64,000 bases of DNA from positions 1,342,001-1,406,000 of the forward strand of contig NZ_JAAFYS010000001.1 of the NCBI RefSeq assembly GCF_012070395.1, in the 5' to 3' direction. A program made the position numbers and the translations under genes. Source of the stretch: Pseudoroseicyclus tamaricis (GTDB lineage: Bacteria; Pseudomonadota; Alphaproteobacteria; Rhodobacterales; Rhodobacteraceae). Each line of letters begins with the position of its first letter. Positions within the stretch are counted from its first letter, which is position 1. This document shows, piece after piece, positions 35,695 to 44,575 of this stretch. The notes beneath the pieces were generated by a model. The model saw only the letters and a list, made by a program, of their open reading frames with translations, had not been told where the DNA came from and did no database searches.

Positions 35695-37314
35695 TCAGTC
35701 CATCGTCACCCAGCGGATTTCGATGAAGTTGTCGGGGCGCACCGGCACGTCGACACCGTCGCGCATCGCGTAGACCAGCGTCTGGGTGTGGAGCGGGGCA
35801 TAGGCCACGTCGGCGCGGGCGATGGCGAAGGCCTCGTACATCAGCTCCTGGCGGCGATCGCGGTCGAGCTCGACGCGCGCTTCGCGGACCAGCTCATCGA
35901 ACTCAGGGTTGGAATAGCCGCTGTAGTTGTAGATGCCTTCCCCGTCCTCGCCGGTCTGCGTCATCAGCAGCGTCTCGAGCACATACATCGCGTCGAAATA
36001 GGCCGTGTTGAAGCCGATGATGAAGAACGAGGTGTCCTTGTCCCAGAGCAGGGGAATGAACTGCGCCCGCGGGATCAGGTTGAGGTCGATGTCGATGCCG
36101 ATCTGCGACATCATCGCCGACACCGCCTGACAGATCTGCTCGGGGTTGGTGTAGGTGTCGGTCGGGCAGTCCATCCGCACCGAGAACCCGTCGGGATAGC
36201 CGGCCTCGGCCAGCAGCTCACGCGCATGCTCGATGTCGAACGGGGCCCGCTCGTCGCCCTCGGGGTTCCAGCCGAAGTTGCCTGGCGCGATCAGCTGGGC
36301 GGTGGGCTGGGAGAGGCCGCGCATCACGACGCGGGAGATCGTGTCGGCATCGATGGCGGAGTCGACGGCCTGGCGAACACGCAGGTCCTGGAAAGGGTTG
36401 GTGCCGCCCGCATCGCCGTGGCGCAATTCGCCGGACGCGTGGTCGAAGCCGAAGAAGATCGTCCGCAGCTCGGGCGAGCGGGCGACGGTAAGGCCGTCGG
36501 TGCTCTCCAGCCGCTGCACGTCCTGCGGGGGCACGTCGATCACGACGTCGACCTCGCCGGAGATCAGCGAGGAGATCCGCGTCGGGGGGCTGCTGATCGG
36601 CAGGTAGATGACCTCTTCGATGTCATCGGCCATCTCGCCCCAGTAGTCGGGGTTGATCTCCAGCACGGTGCGGTTGTCCGGCACACGCTCGGCGATGGTG
36701 TAGGGGCCGGTGCCGTTGGCGTTCATCACCGCGTAGGTGTTTTCCTCGTTGCCGAGGTCCTGCGGGACGGTGACGCCGTTCGCCTCGGCCCAGCCGCTGT
36801 CCATGATCATGATGTAGCCCAGCTTGTCGGGCAGCAGCGGGTCGACCATCGCCGTCTCGATCTCGACCGTCAGGTCGTCGATCACCTCCACCGAGGCGAT
36901 GGAGCCGACGAAGTTGGCGAACTGGGAGGTCTCCGCCTGAGCCCGTTCGATGGTGAACTTCACATCCTCGGCGTCGAAGGCGCTGCCGTCATGGAAGGTG
37001 ACATCCGGGCGCAGCTCGAAGCGCCAGGTGGTGTCGGCCACGGGCTCCCACGACAGGGCGAGGCTGGGCACCATCTGAAGATCTTCGTCGCGGGTTACCA
37101 GCGACTCGTAGACCATCGAGAGCACGCTGATGGTGATCTGCGAGTTCTGCGCCTGCGGGTCGAGCGTGCCGATGTCGCCTTGACCGGCGATGCGCAGGGT
37201 ATCTGCCGTGGCGGCGGAGCCGGCCATGCCGAGGGCGAGGGCCGCGGCGCAGGCACCCGATGCCATCCGCCCGCGAAAGGGGGTTCGGCCGTGAATTCCA
37301 TTGAGCTTCGTCAT
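35695..37314 (-). CDS. Peptide-type ABC transporter substrate-binding protein, catabolic island
   Basis: 539 residues from ATG 37314, with GGAGG 11 nt upstream; an in-frame ATG at 37332 is also possible. A long signal region ends near GSAATADTL. SBP family 5 features: GDIGTLDPQAQNSQITISVL, FELRPDVTFHDGSAFDAEDV, NGTGPYTIAERVPDN, QTGEDGEGIYNYSGYSNPEF. It delivers the island's substrate to the DppB/C-like permeases just upstream. Confidence 0.93.
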   Translation of the reverse strand: MTKLNGIHGRTPFRGRMASGACAAALALGMAGSAATADTLRIAGQGDIGTLDPQAQNSQITISVLSMVYESLVTRDEDLQMVPSLALSWEPVADTTWRFELRPDVTFHDGSAFDAEDVKFTIERAQAETSQFANFVGSIASVEVIDDLTVEIETAMVDPLLPDKLGYIMIMDSGWAEANGVTVPQDLGNEENTYAVMNANGTGPYTIAERVPDNRTVLEINPDYWGEMADDIEEVIYLPISSPPTRISSLISGEVDVVIDVPPQDVQRLESTDGLTVARSPELRTIFFGFDHASGELRHGDAGGTNPFQDLRVRQAVDSAIDADTISRVVMRGLSQPTAQLIAPGNFGWNPEGDERAPFDIEHARELLAEAGYPDGFSVRMDCPTDTYTNPEQICQAVSAMMSQIGIDIDLNLIPRAQFIPLLWDKDTSFFIIGFNTAYFDAMYVLETLLMTQTGEDGEGIYNYSGYSNPEFDELVREARVELDRDRRQELMYEAFAIARADVAYAPLHTQTLVYAMRDGVDVPVRPDNFIEIRWVTMD

Positions 37315-37349
37315 GTCTTCAATTGCCTCCATGTTGGGTTTCCCGAAAA

Positions 37350-38333
37350 TCACTTCAGGCGTGGGTTCAGGGCATCCCGAAGAAAGTCTCCGAGAAGATT
37401 GATCGCGAGGACGAGTACCAGCAGGGCAAATCCGGGCATGATCGCGATCCACCATTCCCCGGAAAGGATGTAATTGTTGCCCACCCGGATGAGGGTGCCG
37501 AGCGACGGTTGCGTGGGCGGAATCCCGAGGCCGACGAAGGAGAGCGTCGCCTCGATGAGGATGGCCACGCCGAGGTGGATCGTGCCGATCACCAGAACCG
37601 CCGTCAGGACGTTGGGAAGGATGTGGTTGAAGAGGATGCTGGCCGTGCCGACGCGGCTGAGCTGCGCGGAGGCAACGTAGTCACGGTGCCGCTCGACCAT
37701 CGTGGCGCCGCGGACGGCGCGGGCATATTCCACCCAGCCCGACAGGCCGATGGCGATGATGAGGACGATCACCGCGGCATTGTCACGCCCGGCATTGCCG
37801 AGGATCGCGCGGGAGACGCCGTCGATCATCACCGCGATAAGGATCGCGGGGAAGGTCAGCTGGACGTCGGCGACGCGCATCAGCAGACTGTCGATGAAGC
37901 CCCCGGCATAGCCGGCGATCAGCCCGATGGTGACGCCGATCACCACCGCGAGGGCCACCCCGCCCAGCCCGACCGTCACCGAGACGCGCAGGCCGTAGAT
38001 GATGGCCGAGAGGATGTCGCGGCCCTGGTCATCTGTGCCGAGCAGGAACTCGGCGCTGCCCCCGTCGAGCCATGCCGGCGGCCGGAAGGCGTTCATCAGC
38101 TGGATTTGCGTCAGGTCGAACACCCGGTAGGGCGCCAGCAGGTTCGGCAGGGCCGCGGCGAACATCAGGATCAGCAGCACCGCCAGCGCCAGCATGGCGA
38201 CCCAGTCCTTGCGGAGCGAGCGCACGATGGAGGCCGAGCGCAGGGCGCGCAGGATGCGGCCGGCGCCGCCGGGGGCGGTCTTCGGCTCGGCATTCGTGGC
38301 GGGGTCGGGATGGTTCGGGTCGCTCACGTGCAT
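37350..38333 (-). CDS. Peptide-type ABC transporter permease (DppC-like), catabolic island
   Basis: 327 residues from ATG 38333, with AGGAGG directly upstream; a GTG at 38327 is an alternative. Membrane helices start at MLALAVLLILMFAAALPNLL; LGTDDQGRDILSAIIYGLR and EAA loop VRGATMVERHRDYVASAQLS follow. Lies 5 bp after the DppB-like gene. Confidence 0.93.
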   Translation of the reverse strand: MHVSDPNHPDPATNAEPKTAPGGAGRILRALRSASIVRSLRKDWVAMLALAVLLILMFAAALPNLLAPYRVFDLTQIQLMNAFRPPAWLDGGSAEFLLGTDDQGRDILSAIIYGLRVSVTVGLGGVALAVVIGVTIGLIAGYAGGFIDSLLMRVADVQLTFPAILIAVMIDGVSRAILGNAGRDNAAVIVLIIAIGLSGWVEYARAVRGATMVERHRDYVASAQLSRVGTASILFNHILPNVLTAVLVIGTIHLGVAILIEATLSFVGLGIPPTQPSLGTLIRVGNNYILSGEWWIAIMPGFALLVLVLAINLLGDFLRDALNPRLK

Positions 38334-38338
38334 CCCTC

Positions 38339-39313
38339 CTAGCGGCCCGCCCGCGCCCGGAGGCGTGGATCGATGGCGAAGTAGAGAAGGTCCACCGCGA
38401 GGTTGATCACCACGAAGAGGCCGGCGATCAGGATCAGGTAGGCGGACATGATGGTCACATCGGCCGCGGCGACCGACTGCAGGAAGAGAAGGCCGAGGCC
38501 CGGCCACTGGAAGACTGACTCGGTGATGACGGCGAAGGCGATCAGCGAGCCCAGCTGAAGGGCGATGATGGTGATCACCGGGATCAGCGTGTTCTTCAGG
38601 GCATGGCGGAAGTAGATCCGCCGCTCCGGCAGGCCGCGCGCCCGGGCGAACTGGATGTAATCGGAGCGGATGACTTCCAGCATCTCGGCGCGCACGAGGC
38701 GCATGATCATCGCGATCTGGAACACCGCGATGCTCATCGCGGGCAGCACGAGGGCGGCGAGGCCGGAGCTTGTGAGAAAGCCGGTGGTCCACCAGCCGAG
38801 ATCGACAGTCTGGCCCCGGCCGAAGGAGGGCAGGACGCCGAGATTGACGCTGAAGACCCAGATCAGCACGACGCCGACGAAGAAGGTCGGCACCGAGATG
38901 CCGATGAGCGACCCGCCGAGCAGCACCCGCGAGACCGGCGAGCGGCGGCGGATGGCGCTGAAGACGCCCGCCGGCACCCCGATGAGCAGGGCGATGGCCA
39001 TGCCGGAGAAGGCCAGCTCCACCGTGGCGGGCAGCCGCTCGACGATCACCTCGGTCACCGGCTGGCCGAGGCGGTAGCTCAGGCCGAAATTGCCGCCCGC
39101 AATGTCCCGCAGGTAGACGAAGAAGCGCACGAGGATGGGCCGGTCGAGGCCGAGCTGCTGCTCCACCGCGCGCCGGGCGGCTTCGGAGGCATCCTGCCCG
39201 AGGATCGCGACGACGGGGTCGCCGAGATAGTTGAACATGACGAAGGCGATCGCGGTGACGGCCAGCATCACGATGAGCGCGCCGCCGACACGGCGGAGGA
39301 GGAAGGCGATCAC
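38339..39313 (-). CDS. Peptide-type ABC transporter permease (DppB-like), catabolic island
   Basis: 324 residues from a GTG at 39313 (AAGGAGG upstream) that overlaps the preceding aminotransferase stop; this puts helix 1 (FLLRRVGGALIVMLAVTAIA) at the normal position. Continues with AVEQQLGLDRPILVRFFVYL and EAA loop FARARGLPERRIYFRHAL. Its ATPases are not adjacent: the only unpaired DppD/F pair nearby is at 24131-26184 under the same operator. Confidence 0.92.
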   Translation of the reverse strand: MIAFLLRRVGGALIVMLAVTAIAFVMFNYLGDPVVAILGQDASEAARRAVEQQLGLDRPILVRFFVYLRDIAGGNFGLSYRLGQPVTEVIVERLPATVELAFSGMAIALLIGVPAGVFSAIRRRSPVSRVLLGGSLIGISVPTFFVGVVLIWVFSVNLGVLPSFGRGQTVDLGWWTTGFLTSSGLAALVLPAMSIAVFQIAMIMRLVRAEMLEVIRSDYIQFARARGLPERRIYFRHALKNTLIPVITIIALQLGSLIAFAVITESVFQWPGLGLLFLQSVAAADVTIMSAYLILIAGLFVVINLAVDLLYFAIDPRLRARAGR

Positions 39314-40518
39314 GGGCGCGCCTCCTTGCGGAGGAGGGCGCTGACGGCCGCGGCGACGAGATCGAACTCCTCCGGCTCGGTGTAGGCGAAGGTGCACAGG
39401 CGCAGCCAGAGCGCGCCGGAATGCGGGGCGACGAGCGCCTCGATGCGGGCGCTGTGCCAGAGCGCGTCGCGGATCTCGCCGGCCCGGGGCCAGCTGGCCT
39501 CGCCGAAGGCGCCCGGCAGGCGGACGCTGACCATGCCGGAGATCATCTCGTCCGGCCCCGAGACCTCTGTCCCGAGCCGCTCGGCCACGAGACGCCCGCC
39601 GCTCCGCGCCAGCTGCGCATCGCGGGCGCGCAGGCGGGCGCCGCCGAGCCGCTCATGGGCGTCGATGGCCGCGGGGACCGAGAGCCAGGCCGAGGGGTCA
39701 CGCGTGCCGATCTTGGCGAATTCGGCGGACAGCCCCTGCCCGTAGGCATGAGAGATGACGAGGGGGTGGAGCTCAAGCTCGGCGGCGGCGGCCTCGCCGA
39801 CCACCATGAAGGCGGCGCCCTTGGGGGCGCAGAGCCATTTGTGGCAATTGGCGACGTAGAAGTCGGCGCCGATGGAATCCGCCTCGACCTCGACGAGACC
39901 GGGGGCGTGCGAGGCATCCACCAGCAGCCGGGTGCCGGCCTCCCGGCAGAGGGCGGCGATCTCGGCCACCGGAAGCACCAGCGAGCTGGGCGAGGTGACA
40001 TGGTCGATCACGACGAGCCGGGTGCGGGCGTCGATGGCCTCCGCGAGAGGCTGGAGGAAATCGGAGGGGCCCTTGACCGGGAGCGGCACAGCCACCTCCG
40101 CGATCTCGGCGCCGGTGAGGCGGCAGACATGCTGGAGCGCCTTGCGGACCGCGCCGTAGACATGGTCGGTGATGACGATCCTGTCGCCCGGCCGGAAGGA
40201 CAGGGCGGTCATCGCGGTCATCAGGCCGGTTGAGGCGTTCTCGACCATGAGCGTCCGCTCCGGCACCGATCCGGCGAAGGCGGCGACGGGGCGGGTCACC
40301 TCGGCGAGGAGTCCGGGCAGATCGTTCATGAAGAAGCGGCCGGTCTGGCGTTCCATCCGGGTGCGCCACGCGTCCTGCTCGCGCAGAACCTCGCGCAGGG
40401 CCGCGCCGAAGGCGCCCTGGTTGAAGAAGACCATGTCGTCCTCGAACGCCCAGAGCCCGCGAAGGCCCCGCCCCCAGGTTTGATGCGTCTCGGCACTGAG
40501 AGCGGCGGGCCCTGTCAC
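39310..40518 (-). CDS. Class V aminotransferase-fold enzyme (isopenicillin-N-epimerase/cysteine-desulfurase-like)
   Basis: 402 residues from a GTG at 40518 that overlaps the dehydrogenase stop. The PLP lysine is in FYVANCHKWLCAPKGAAFM; DASHAPGLVEVEADSIGADF and VVIDHVTSPSSLVLPVAEI hold the cofactor aspartate and histidine. The closest family is the isopenicillin N epimerase-like branch, whose members act as epimerases, lyases or transferases on amino acids and peptides. Epimerisation or side-chain cleavage of the imported compound is plausible but unproven. Confidence 0.88.
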   Translation of the reverse strand: MTGPAALSAETHQTWGRGLRGLWAFEDDMVFFNQGAFGAALREVLREQDAWRTRMERQTGRFFMNDLPGLLAEVTRPVAAFAGSVPERTLMVENASTGLMTAMTALSFRPGDRIVITDHVYGAVRKALQHVCRLTGAEIAEVAVPLPVKGPSDFLQPLAEAIDARTRLVVIDHVTSPSSLVLPVAEIAALCREAGTRLLVDASHAPGLVEVEADSIGADFYVANCHKWLCAPKGAAFMVVGEAAAAELELHPLVISHAYGQGLSAEFAKIGTRDPSAWLSVPAAIDAHERLGGARLRARDAQLARSGGRLVAERLGTEVSGPDEMISGMVSVRLPGAFGEASWPRAGEIRDALWHSARIEALVAPHSGALWLRLCTFAYTEPEEFDLVAAAVSALLRKEARP

Positions 40519-41483
40519 AGCGTCACCCAGCCTCCCACCTCGGCAGAGGCGCCGACGGCCTCGAACGCCTTGATCCCGTTGAGGATCTCCCCGCGGGAGA
40601 CGGGGTAGGCCCGCCCTCCTGCGATGGCGGCGGCGAAGGCTTCGAGCTCCAGCCGCTCGGTCTCCACCGGGTCGAAGTCGATGATCTCGGGCGCGTCGCC
40701 CGGCCTCGTCAGGATCAGGCGCGTCTCGCCGTCGAGTTCGGCCGACGCCCGAGTGCCGTGAAACTTGGCGCGGAAGGTCGGCACGGTGGCCATGATGGAG
40801 ACGAGGGTGGCCGAGGCGCCGTTCTCCAGCCGGAGCAGCGCGGCTGTGGTGTCGTCCATCTCGATCTCGAGGACCTGCCGGTCGGAGAGCGAGACAACCG
40901 CGCTGATCGGCGCCATCAGGTGCACGATGAGGTCGATCATGTGGATGCCGGCCCCGGCGAGACCGCCGGCCGGGCTCTCCGCCCCGCTGGACCGCCATTG
41001 GCCGGGGGCATACTTGCCGACGACATTGCCGGAGAAGTTGGTCTCGGCGAAGAGGATGTCGCCGAGGGTGCCGGCCGCAATCTCCTCGGCCAGGCGCGTC
41101 ACCGAGGGGAGGAAGCGGCGGTTGTGACCGGCCGCCACGACCATGTCCGCCGGGCAGCAGGCGAGGGCCTCAGCGGCGCTGTCATGAGTGAGGGCGAAGG
41201 GTTTTTCCACGAAGACCGGCTTGCCGGCGGCGGCGCAGAGTTTGACCTGCTCGGCATGCATGGAGTGCGGCGTCGCCAGCACGACGGCCTCGACCGAGGG
41301 GTGGGCGAGGGCCTCCTCCAGCGTCGTCACGACCGCGGCGCCGAGCCGCGCGGCGTCTTCCGCGACGCGATCAGGATTGCGGGAGACGATGACACCGAAG
41401 CGGAGCTCATCGCTCTTGCCGGCGACGGAGGCCACGAGCTTCCGGCCCCAGTTTCCGTAGCCTGCGATCGCTGCTGTGAGCAT
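40515..41483 (-). CDS. Gfo/Idh/MocA-family oxidoreductase
   Basis: 322 residues. Rossmann start MLTAAIAGYGNWGRKLVASV, then VVLATPHSMHAEQVKLCAAA and the conserved lysine in GKPVFVEKPFALT; the C-terminal half begins about residue 125 with the substrate-binding sheet. These enzymes oxidise or reduce sugars, inositols or imino compounds with NAD(P). First gene of the long operon; operator copy 2 lies 29 bp upstream of its start. Confidence 0.92.
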   Translation of the reverse strand: MLTAAIAGYGNWGRKLVASVAGKSDELRFGVIVSRNPDRVAEDAARLGAAVVTTLEEALAHPSVEAVVLATPHSMHAEQVKLCAAAGKPVFVEKPFALTHDSAAEALACCPADMVVAAGHNRRFLPSVTRLAEEIAAGTLGDILFAETNFSGNVVGKYAPGQWRSSGAESPAGGLAGAGIHMIDLIVHLMAPISAVVSLSDRQVLEIEMDDTTAALLRLENGASATLVSIMATVPTFRAKFHGTRASAELDGETRLILTRPGDAPEIIDFDPVETERLELEAFAAAIAGGRAYPVSRGEILNGIKAFEAVGASAEVGGWVTL

Positions 41484-41512
41484 GTGTCCCGACGTCCCCC
41501 GATCCCCGTATC

Positions 41513-41531
41513 TTGTATTACAATCATACAG
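41513..41531. promoter_or_regulatory. 19-bp GntR-type operator, copy 2 of 3
   Basis: TTGTATTACAATCATACAG contains the perfect palindrome TTGTA-T-TACAA and ends with TCATACAG, as copy 3 does. On the minus strand it reads through TATGAT and TAATAC, possible -10 elements, so binding would block the promoter of the long operon. Confidence 0.74.
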
Positions 41532-41571
41532 ACCGGGATCGGCAAACGCCTTATCGCGGAGAAGGGGTGGA

Positions 41572-42318
41572 TCAGCCCGCCAGCCAGCCGCCTTCGGCGT
41601 TCAGACAGGCACCAGTGGTGAAAGATGCATCATCTGACAAAAGGAAGCGGATGGCGCGGGCCATCTCGTCGGGTCGCCCGAGCCGCCCCAGCGGGTGGCG
41701 GGCGACGGAGCGGGCGCGGGCGGCCTCCGGGTCCGGCGCGCGGTCGAAGGCGCGGGTCAGCAGGGGCGTGTCGATGGCCCCGGGCACCAGCACGTTGACG
41801 CGGATGCCGTCGGCGGCGTGATCGACGGCCATGGACTTGGCGAGACTCACCAGCGCGCCCTTCGTCGCAAGATAGGCAGCATTGGACCGCCCGCCCGCGA
41901 ACGCGAGCTGCGAGCCGATCATCACGATGGAGCCGCCCTGGCCGGCGGCGCGCATCTGGCTCACGGCGGCGCGCGACCAGAGGAAGGAGCCGGTCAGATT
42001 GGTGCGCAGGATGGCATCCCATTCATCAAGCGGGCAGTCGGGGACCGATTTGCCATTCGAGAAGCCCGCGGCACAGACGAGCATGTCGATGGGGCCGAGG
42101 GTGTCGCGGATATTGTGCGCCTGTTCCTCCACCACCGCCTCGTCGCCCACATCGCCCTGCAGCTCCAGCCGGGCGCCGGCCGAGGCGGCGGGGCCGGGGG
42201 CGGCGCGGTCGATGGAGGCAACCTGCGCGCCGGCCTCCGCGAGAAGCTGGACGGTGGCCAGCCCGATGCCCGAGGCGCCGCCCGTGATCGCGACCACCTT
42301 GCCACCGAAGCCGCTCAC
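41572..42318 (-). CDS. Short-chain dehydrogenase/reductase
   Basis: 248 residues, classical SDR: AITGGASGIGLATVQLLAEA cofactor loop, VCAAGFSNG, catalytic Ser in VMIGSQLAF, and YLATK as YxxxK. A C-terminal VPGAIDTPLLTRAF lid follows. A basic Arg after the cofactor loop is absent and an Asp (SIDRA) ends beta-2, which suggests NAD preference. Last gene of the carboxypeptidase-led operon; overlaps the hydantoinase stop by 4 bp. Confidence 0.92.
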   Translation of the reverse strand: MSGFGGKVVAITGGASGIGLATVQLLAEAGAQVASIDRAAPGPAASAGARLELQGDVGDEAVVEEQAHNIRDTLGPIDMLVCAAGFSNGKSVPDCPLDEWDAILRTNLTGSFLWSRAAVSQMRAAGQGGSIVMIGSQLAFAGGRSNAAYLATKGALVSLAKSMAVDHAADGIRVNVLVPGAIDTPLLTRAFDRAPDPEAARARSVARHPLGRLGRPDEMARAIRFLLSDDASFTTGACLNAEGGWLAG

Positions 42319-43769
42319 GGCTTCACCATGGCGCCGAAGTTCCGGGCCGGGTCCATCTCCGGCACCGTGATGCCCGGGCGGCCGAAGTAGTCCGACGGGC
42401 CGCGCGTGACGAACCGGCCGCGCTTCGGCTCGGCCACGCAGGCGCCGTCCTCGATGATCCGCTCGCCGCGGCTGAGGACAGCGACGGGCCAGCCGGTCAG
42501 GCGCATCCCCTCGTAGGGCGTGTAATCCATCGCGTCGTGCTGATCCTCAAGGCGGACCTCGCGGGTCTCGGCCGGGTCCCAGATCGCGATGTCGGCGTCG
42601 GAGCCGACGGCGATCTCGCCCTTCTGCGGATACATCCCGTAGAGGCGGGCGGCGTTGGTGCTGGAGAGCGCGACGAACTGCTCGAGCGTGATCCGCCCGC
42701 TTGTCACGCCCGAGAACAGCAGGGGCAGCCGCGCCGCCAGCCCGGGCATGCCGTTGGCGATCTGCTTGAAGGTCGCCTCCGGGCCGTTCGCGAGCTTGCC
42801 GCTCTCGTCGTGCCGGTAGGGGGCGTGATCCGAGGAGAAGACCGTGAAGGTGCCCCGGGCGAGGTGCTGCCAGAGCACCTCCTGCGTCTCGGCATCGCGC
42901 GGCGGCGGCGAGCACATGAACTTCGCGCCCTCCATCCCCGGAAGGTCGAGATCGTCGCGGGTGAGGAAGAGGTATTGCGGGCAGGTCTCCGCAAAGACCT
43001 TCGCGCCCTCGGCCTGGGCGCGGGCCACCAGCTCGGCCCCCTCGCGGGTGGAGACATGGACGATCAGCAGGGGCGCATCGACCAGCTTCGACAGGCTGAT
43101 GGCGCGGTTGATGGCCTCCGCCTCGGCGAGGGCAGGGTGGCTGATGGCGTGGTAGCGCGGCTCGGTATGGCCGGCGGCGACGAGCCGGCGCGACATCCAG
43201 TCGATCATGCCGTTGTTCTCGGCATGGACCATGGTGAGCCCGCCGGCCGACTTCGCCAGCGCCAGCACGTCGAGGAAGGTGCTGTCGGCCACCATCATGC
43301 GCTCGTAGGTCAGAAAGACCTTGAGCGAGGTGATGCCCTGCCGGAAGGCCTCGGGCAGATCGTGCTCGACGGCCTGCTGGTCCGGGTTGGTGACGATCAG
43401 GTGGAAGGCGTAGTCGAGGACGGAGTCCTTCCCGCGCTCGTGGTAGAGCTCCAGTGTTTCGGCCACGCTCATGCCCCGGTGCTGCGCCGCGAAGGGGATG
43501 AAGGTGCTGTTGCCGCCGAAGGCGGCGCTGATGCTGCCGGTGCGGTAGTCGTCGGCCGTCATGAGGCCGGCCGCGCTTTCCTGGGCGACATGGCAATGCG
43601 CCTCGATCCCGCCGGGCATCACCAGCCGGTCCGTCGCGTCGATTTCATCGGGCGCGGTGAGCGTGTCGGCGATGGCGACGATGCGGCCGCCCCGGATGCC
43701 GACATCGGCTTTGTAGCGCCCCGAGGAGGTGACGATGGTGCCGCCGCGGATTGCGAGATCGAGGTCCAT
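42315..43769 (-). CDS. D-hydantoinase / dihydropyrimidinase
   Basis: 484 residues, cyclic amidohydrolase fold at normal length. The dinuclear metal site is visible: H-x-H in GGIEAHCHVAQE, the carbamylated-lysine position in ITSLKVFLTYE, histidines in MVHAENNGMI and LIVHVSTREG, and Asp in VFSSDHAPYRHDESG. It opens hydantoin or dihydropyrimidine-like rings to N-carbamoyl products without ATP. No N-carbamoylase gene is beside it. Cofactor-site residues all appear intact. Confidence 0.92.
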   Translation of the reverse strand: MDLDLAIRGGTIVTSSGRYKADVGIRGGRIVAIADTLTAPDEIDATDRLVMPGGIEAHCHVAQESAAGLMTADDYRTGSISAAFGGNSTFIPFAAQHRGMSVAETLELYHERGKDSVLDYAFHLIVTNPDQQAVEHDLPEAFRQGITSLKVFLTYERMMVADSTFLDVLALAKSAGGLTMVHAENNGMIDWMSRRLVAAGHTEPRYHAISHPALAEAEAINRAISLSKLVDAPLLIVHVSTREGAELVARAQAEGAKVFAETCPQYLFLTRDDLDLPGMEGAKFMCSPPPRDAETQEVLWQHLARGTFTVFSSDHAPYRHDESGKLANGPEATFKQIANGMPGLAARLPLLFSGVTSGRITLEQFVALSSTNAARLYGMYPQKGEIAVGSDADIAIWDPAETREVRLEDQHDAMDYTPYEGMRLTGWPVAVLSRGERIIEDGACVAEPKRGRFVTRGPSDYFGRPGITVPEMDPARNFGAMVKP

Positions 43770-43780
43770 GCGCGCGCTCC

Positions 43781-44566
43781 TCAGGTTGACCGGATCAGGC
43801 CGCCGTCACAGCGGACCATGCTGCCGGTGACGTAGCTGGCCGGGGCGCTGGCGAGGAAGGCCGCGACCGCCGAGAACTCCTCGACGCTGCCATAGCGGCC
43901 GGCGGGGATGGTGGCGCGCGAGGCCTCGCGCACCTCCTCCAGGCTCTTGCCGGAGCGCTCGGCCGCGCCGCCGTCGATCTGGTCGACGCGGTCGGTGTGG
44001 ATGCGCCCGGGCAGCAGCATGTTGACGGTGATCCCGTCCGCCGCAAGGTCGGTGGCCATGGATTTCGACCAGCCCGCCAGCGAGGCGCGCAGGGCGTTGG
44101 AGATGCCGAGTTTGGGGATCGGCTGTTCGACCCCCGAGGAGCCGACCGTGATGATCCGGCCCCAGCCCGTCTTGCGCATCGCGGGGACAACGATGGCCGT
44201 CATCGCCATGACGCTGAGCACCATGGCGCGGAACTGGGTGGCGATGACCTCGAGATCCGCATCGGACATCCGGCCCGGGGGCGGGCCGCCGGTGTTGTTG
44301 ACGAGGATGTCGACGGGGCCCAACGCCCCCCGCACCGCAGCTTCCAGCTTGCCGGGCGTGGCCGGGTCGGCGAGGTCGGCGGCCAGCCACGCGGCCTCGC
44401 CGCCGTCGGCCTCGATCGCCGCGACGGCGCGCTCCAGCTTCTCGCTCGTGCGGCCGGTCAGGAAGACGCGGGCGCCCTCTGCCGCGAGCGCCCGGGCGAT
44501 GCCGAGGCCGAGGCCGCCGGAGGAGGCGAGGACCAGCGCGGTCTTGCCGCGAATTCCGAAATCCAT
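43781..44566 (-). CDS. Atypical short-chain dehydrogenase lacking the YxxxK pair
   Basis: 261 residues with the cofactor loop LVLASSGGLGLGIARALAAE and NNTGGPPPG. Where classical SDRs have YxxxK, this protein reads PIPKLGISNALRASLAGWSK, with no Tyr and Arg in place of Lys. A related branch of SDRs shares this SNxxR pattern. The ends (LPGRIHTDRVDQIDGG, GSMVRCDGGLIRST) are normal. It may use other catalysis or bind a cofactor without classical turnover. 11 bp downstream its neighbour encodes the hydantoinase. Confidence 0.85.
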   Translation of the reverse strand: MDFGIRGKTALVLASSGGLGLGIARALAAEGARVFLTGRTSEKLERAVAAIEADGGEAAWLAADLADPATPGKLEAAVRGALGPVDILVNNTGGPPPGRMSDADLEVIATQFRAMVLSVMAMTAIVVPAMRKTGWGRIITVGSSGVEQPIPKLGISNALRASLAGWSKSMATDLAADGITVNMLLPGRIHTDRVDQIDGGAAERSGKSLEEVREASRATIPAGRYGSVEEFSAVAAFLASAPASYVTGSMVRCDGGLIRST

Positions 44567-44575
44567 GTGTCTGTC

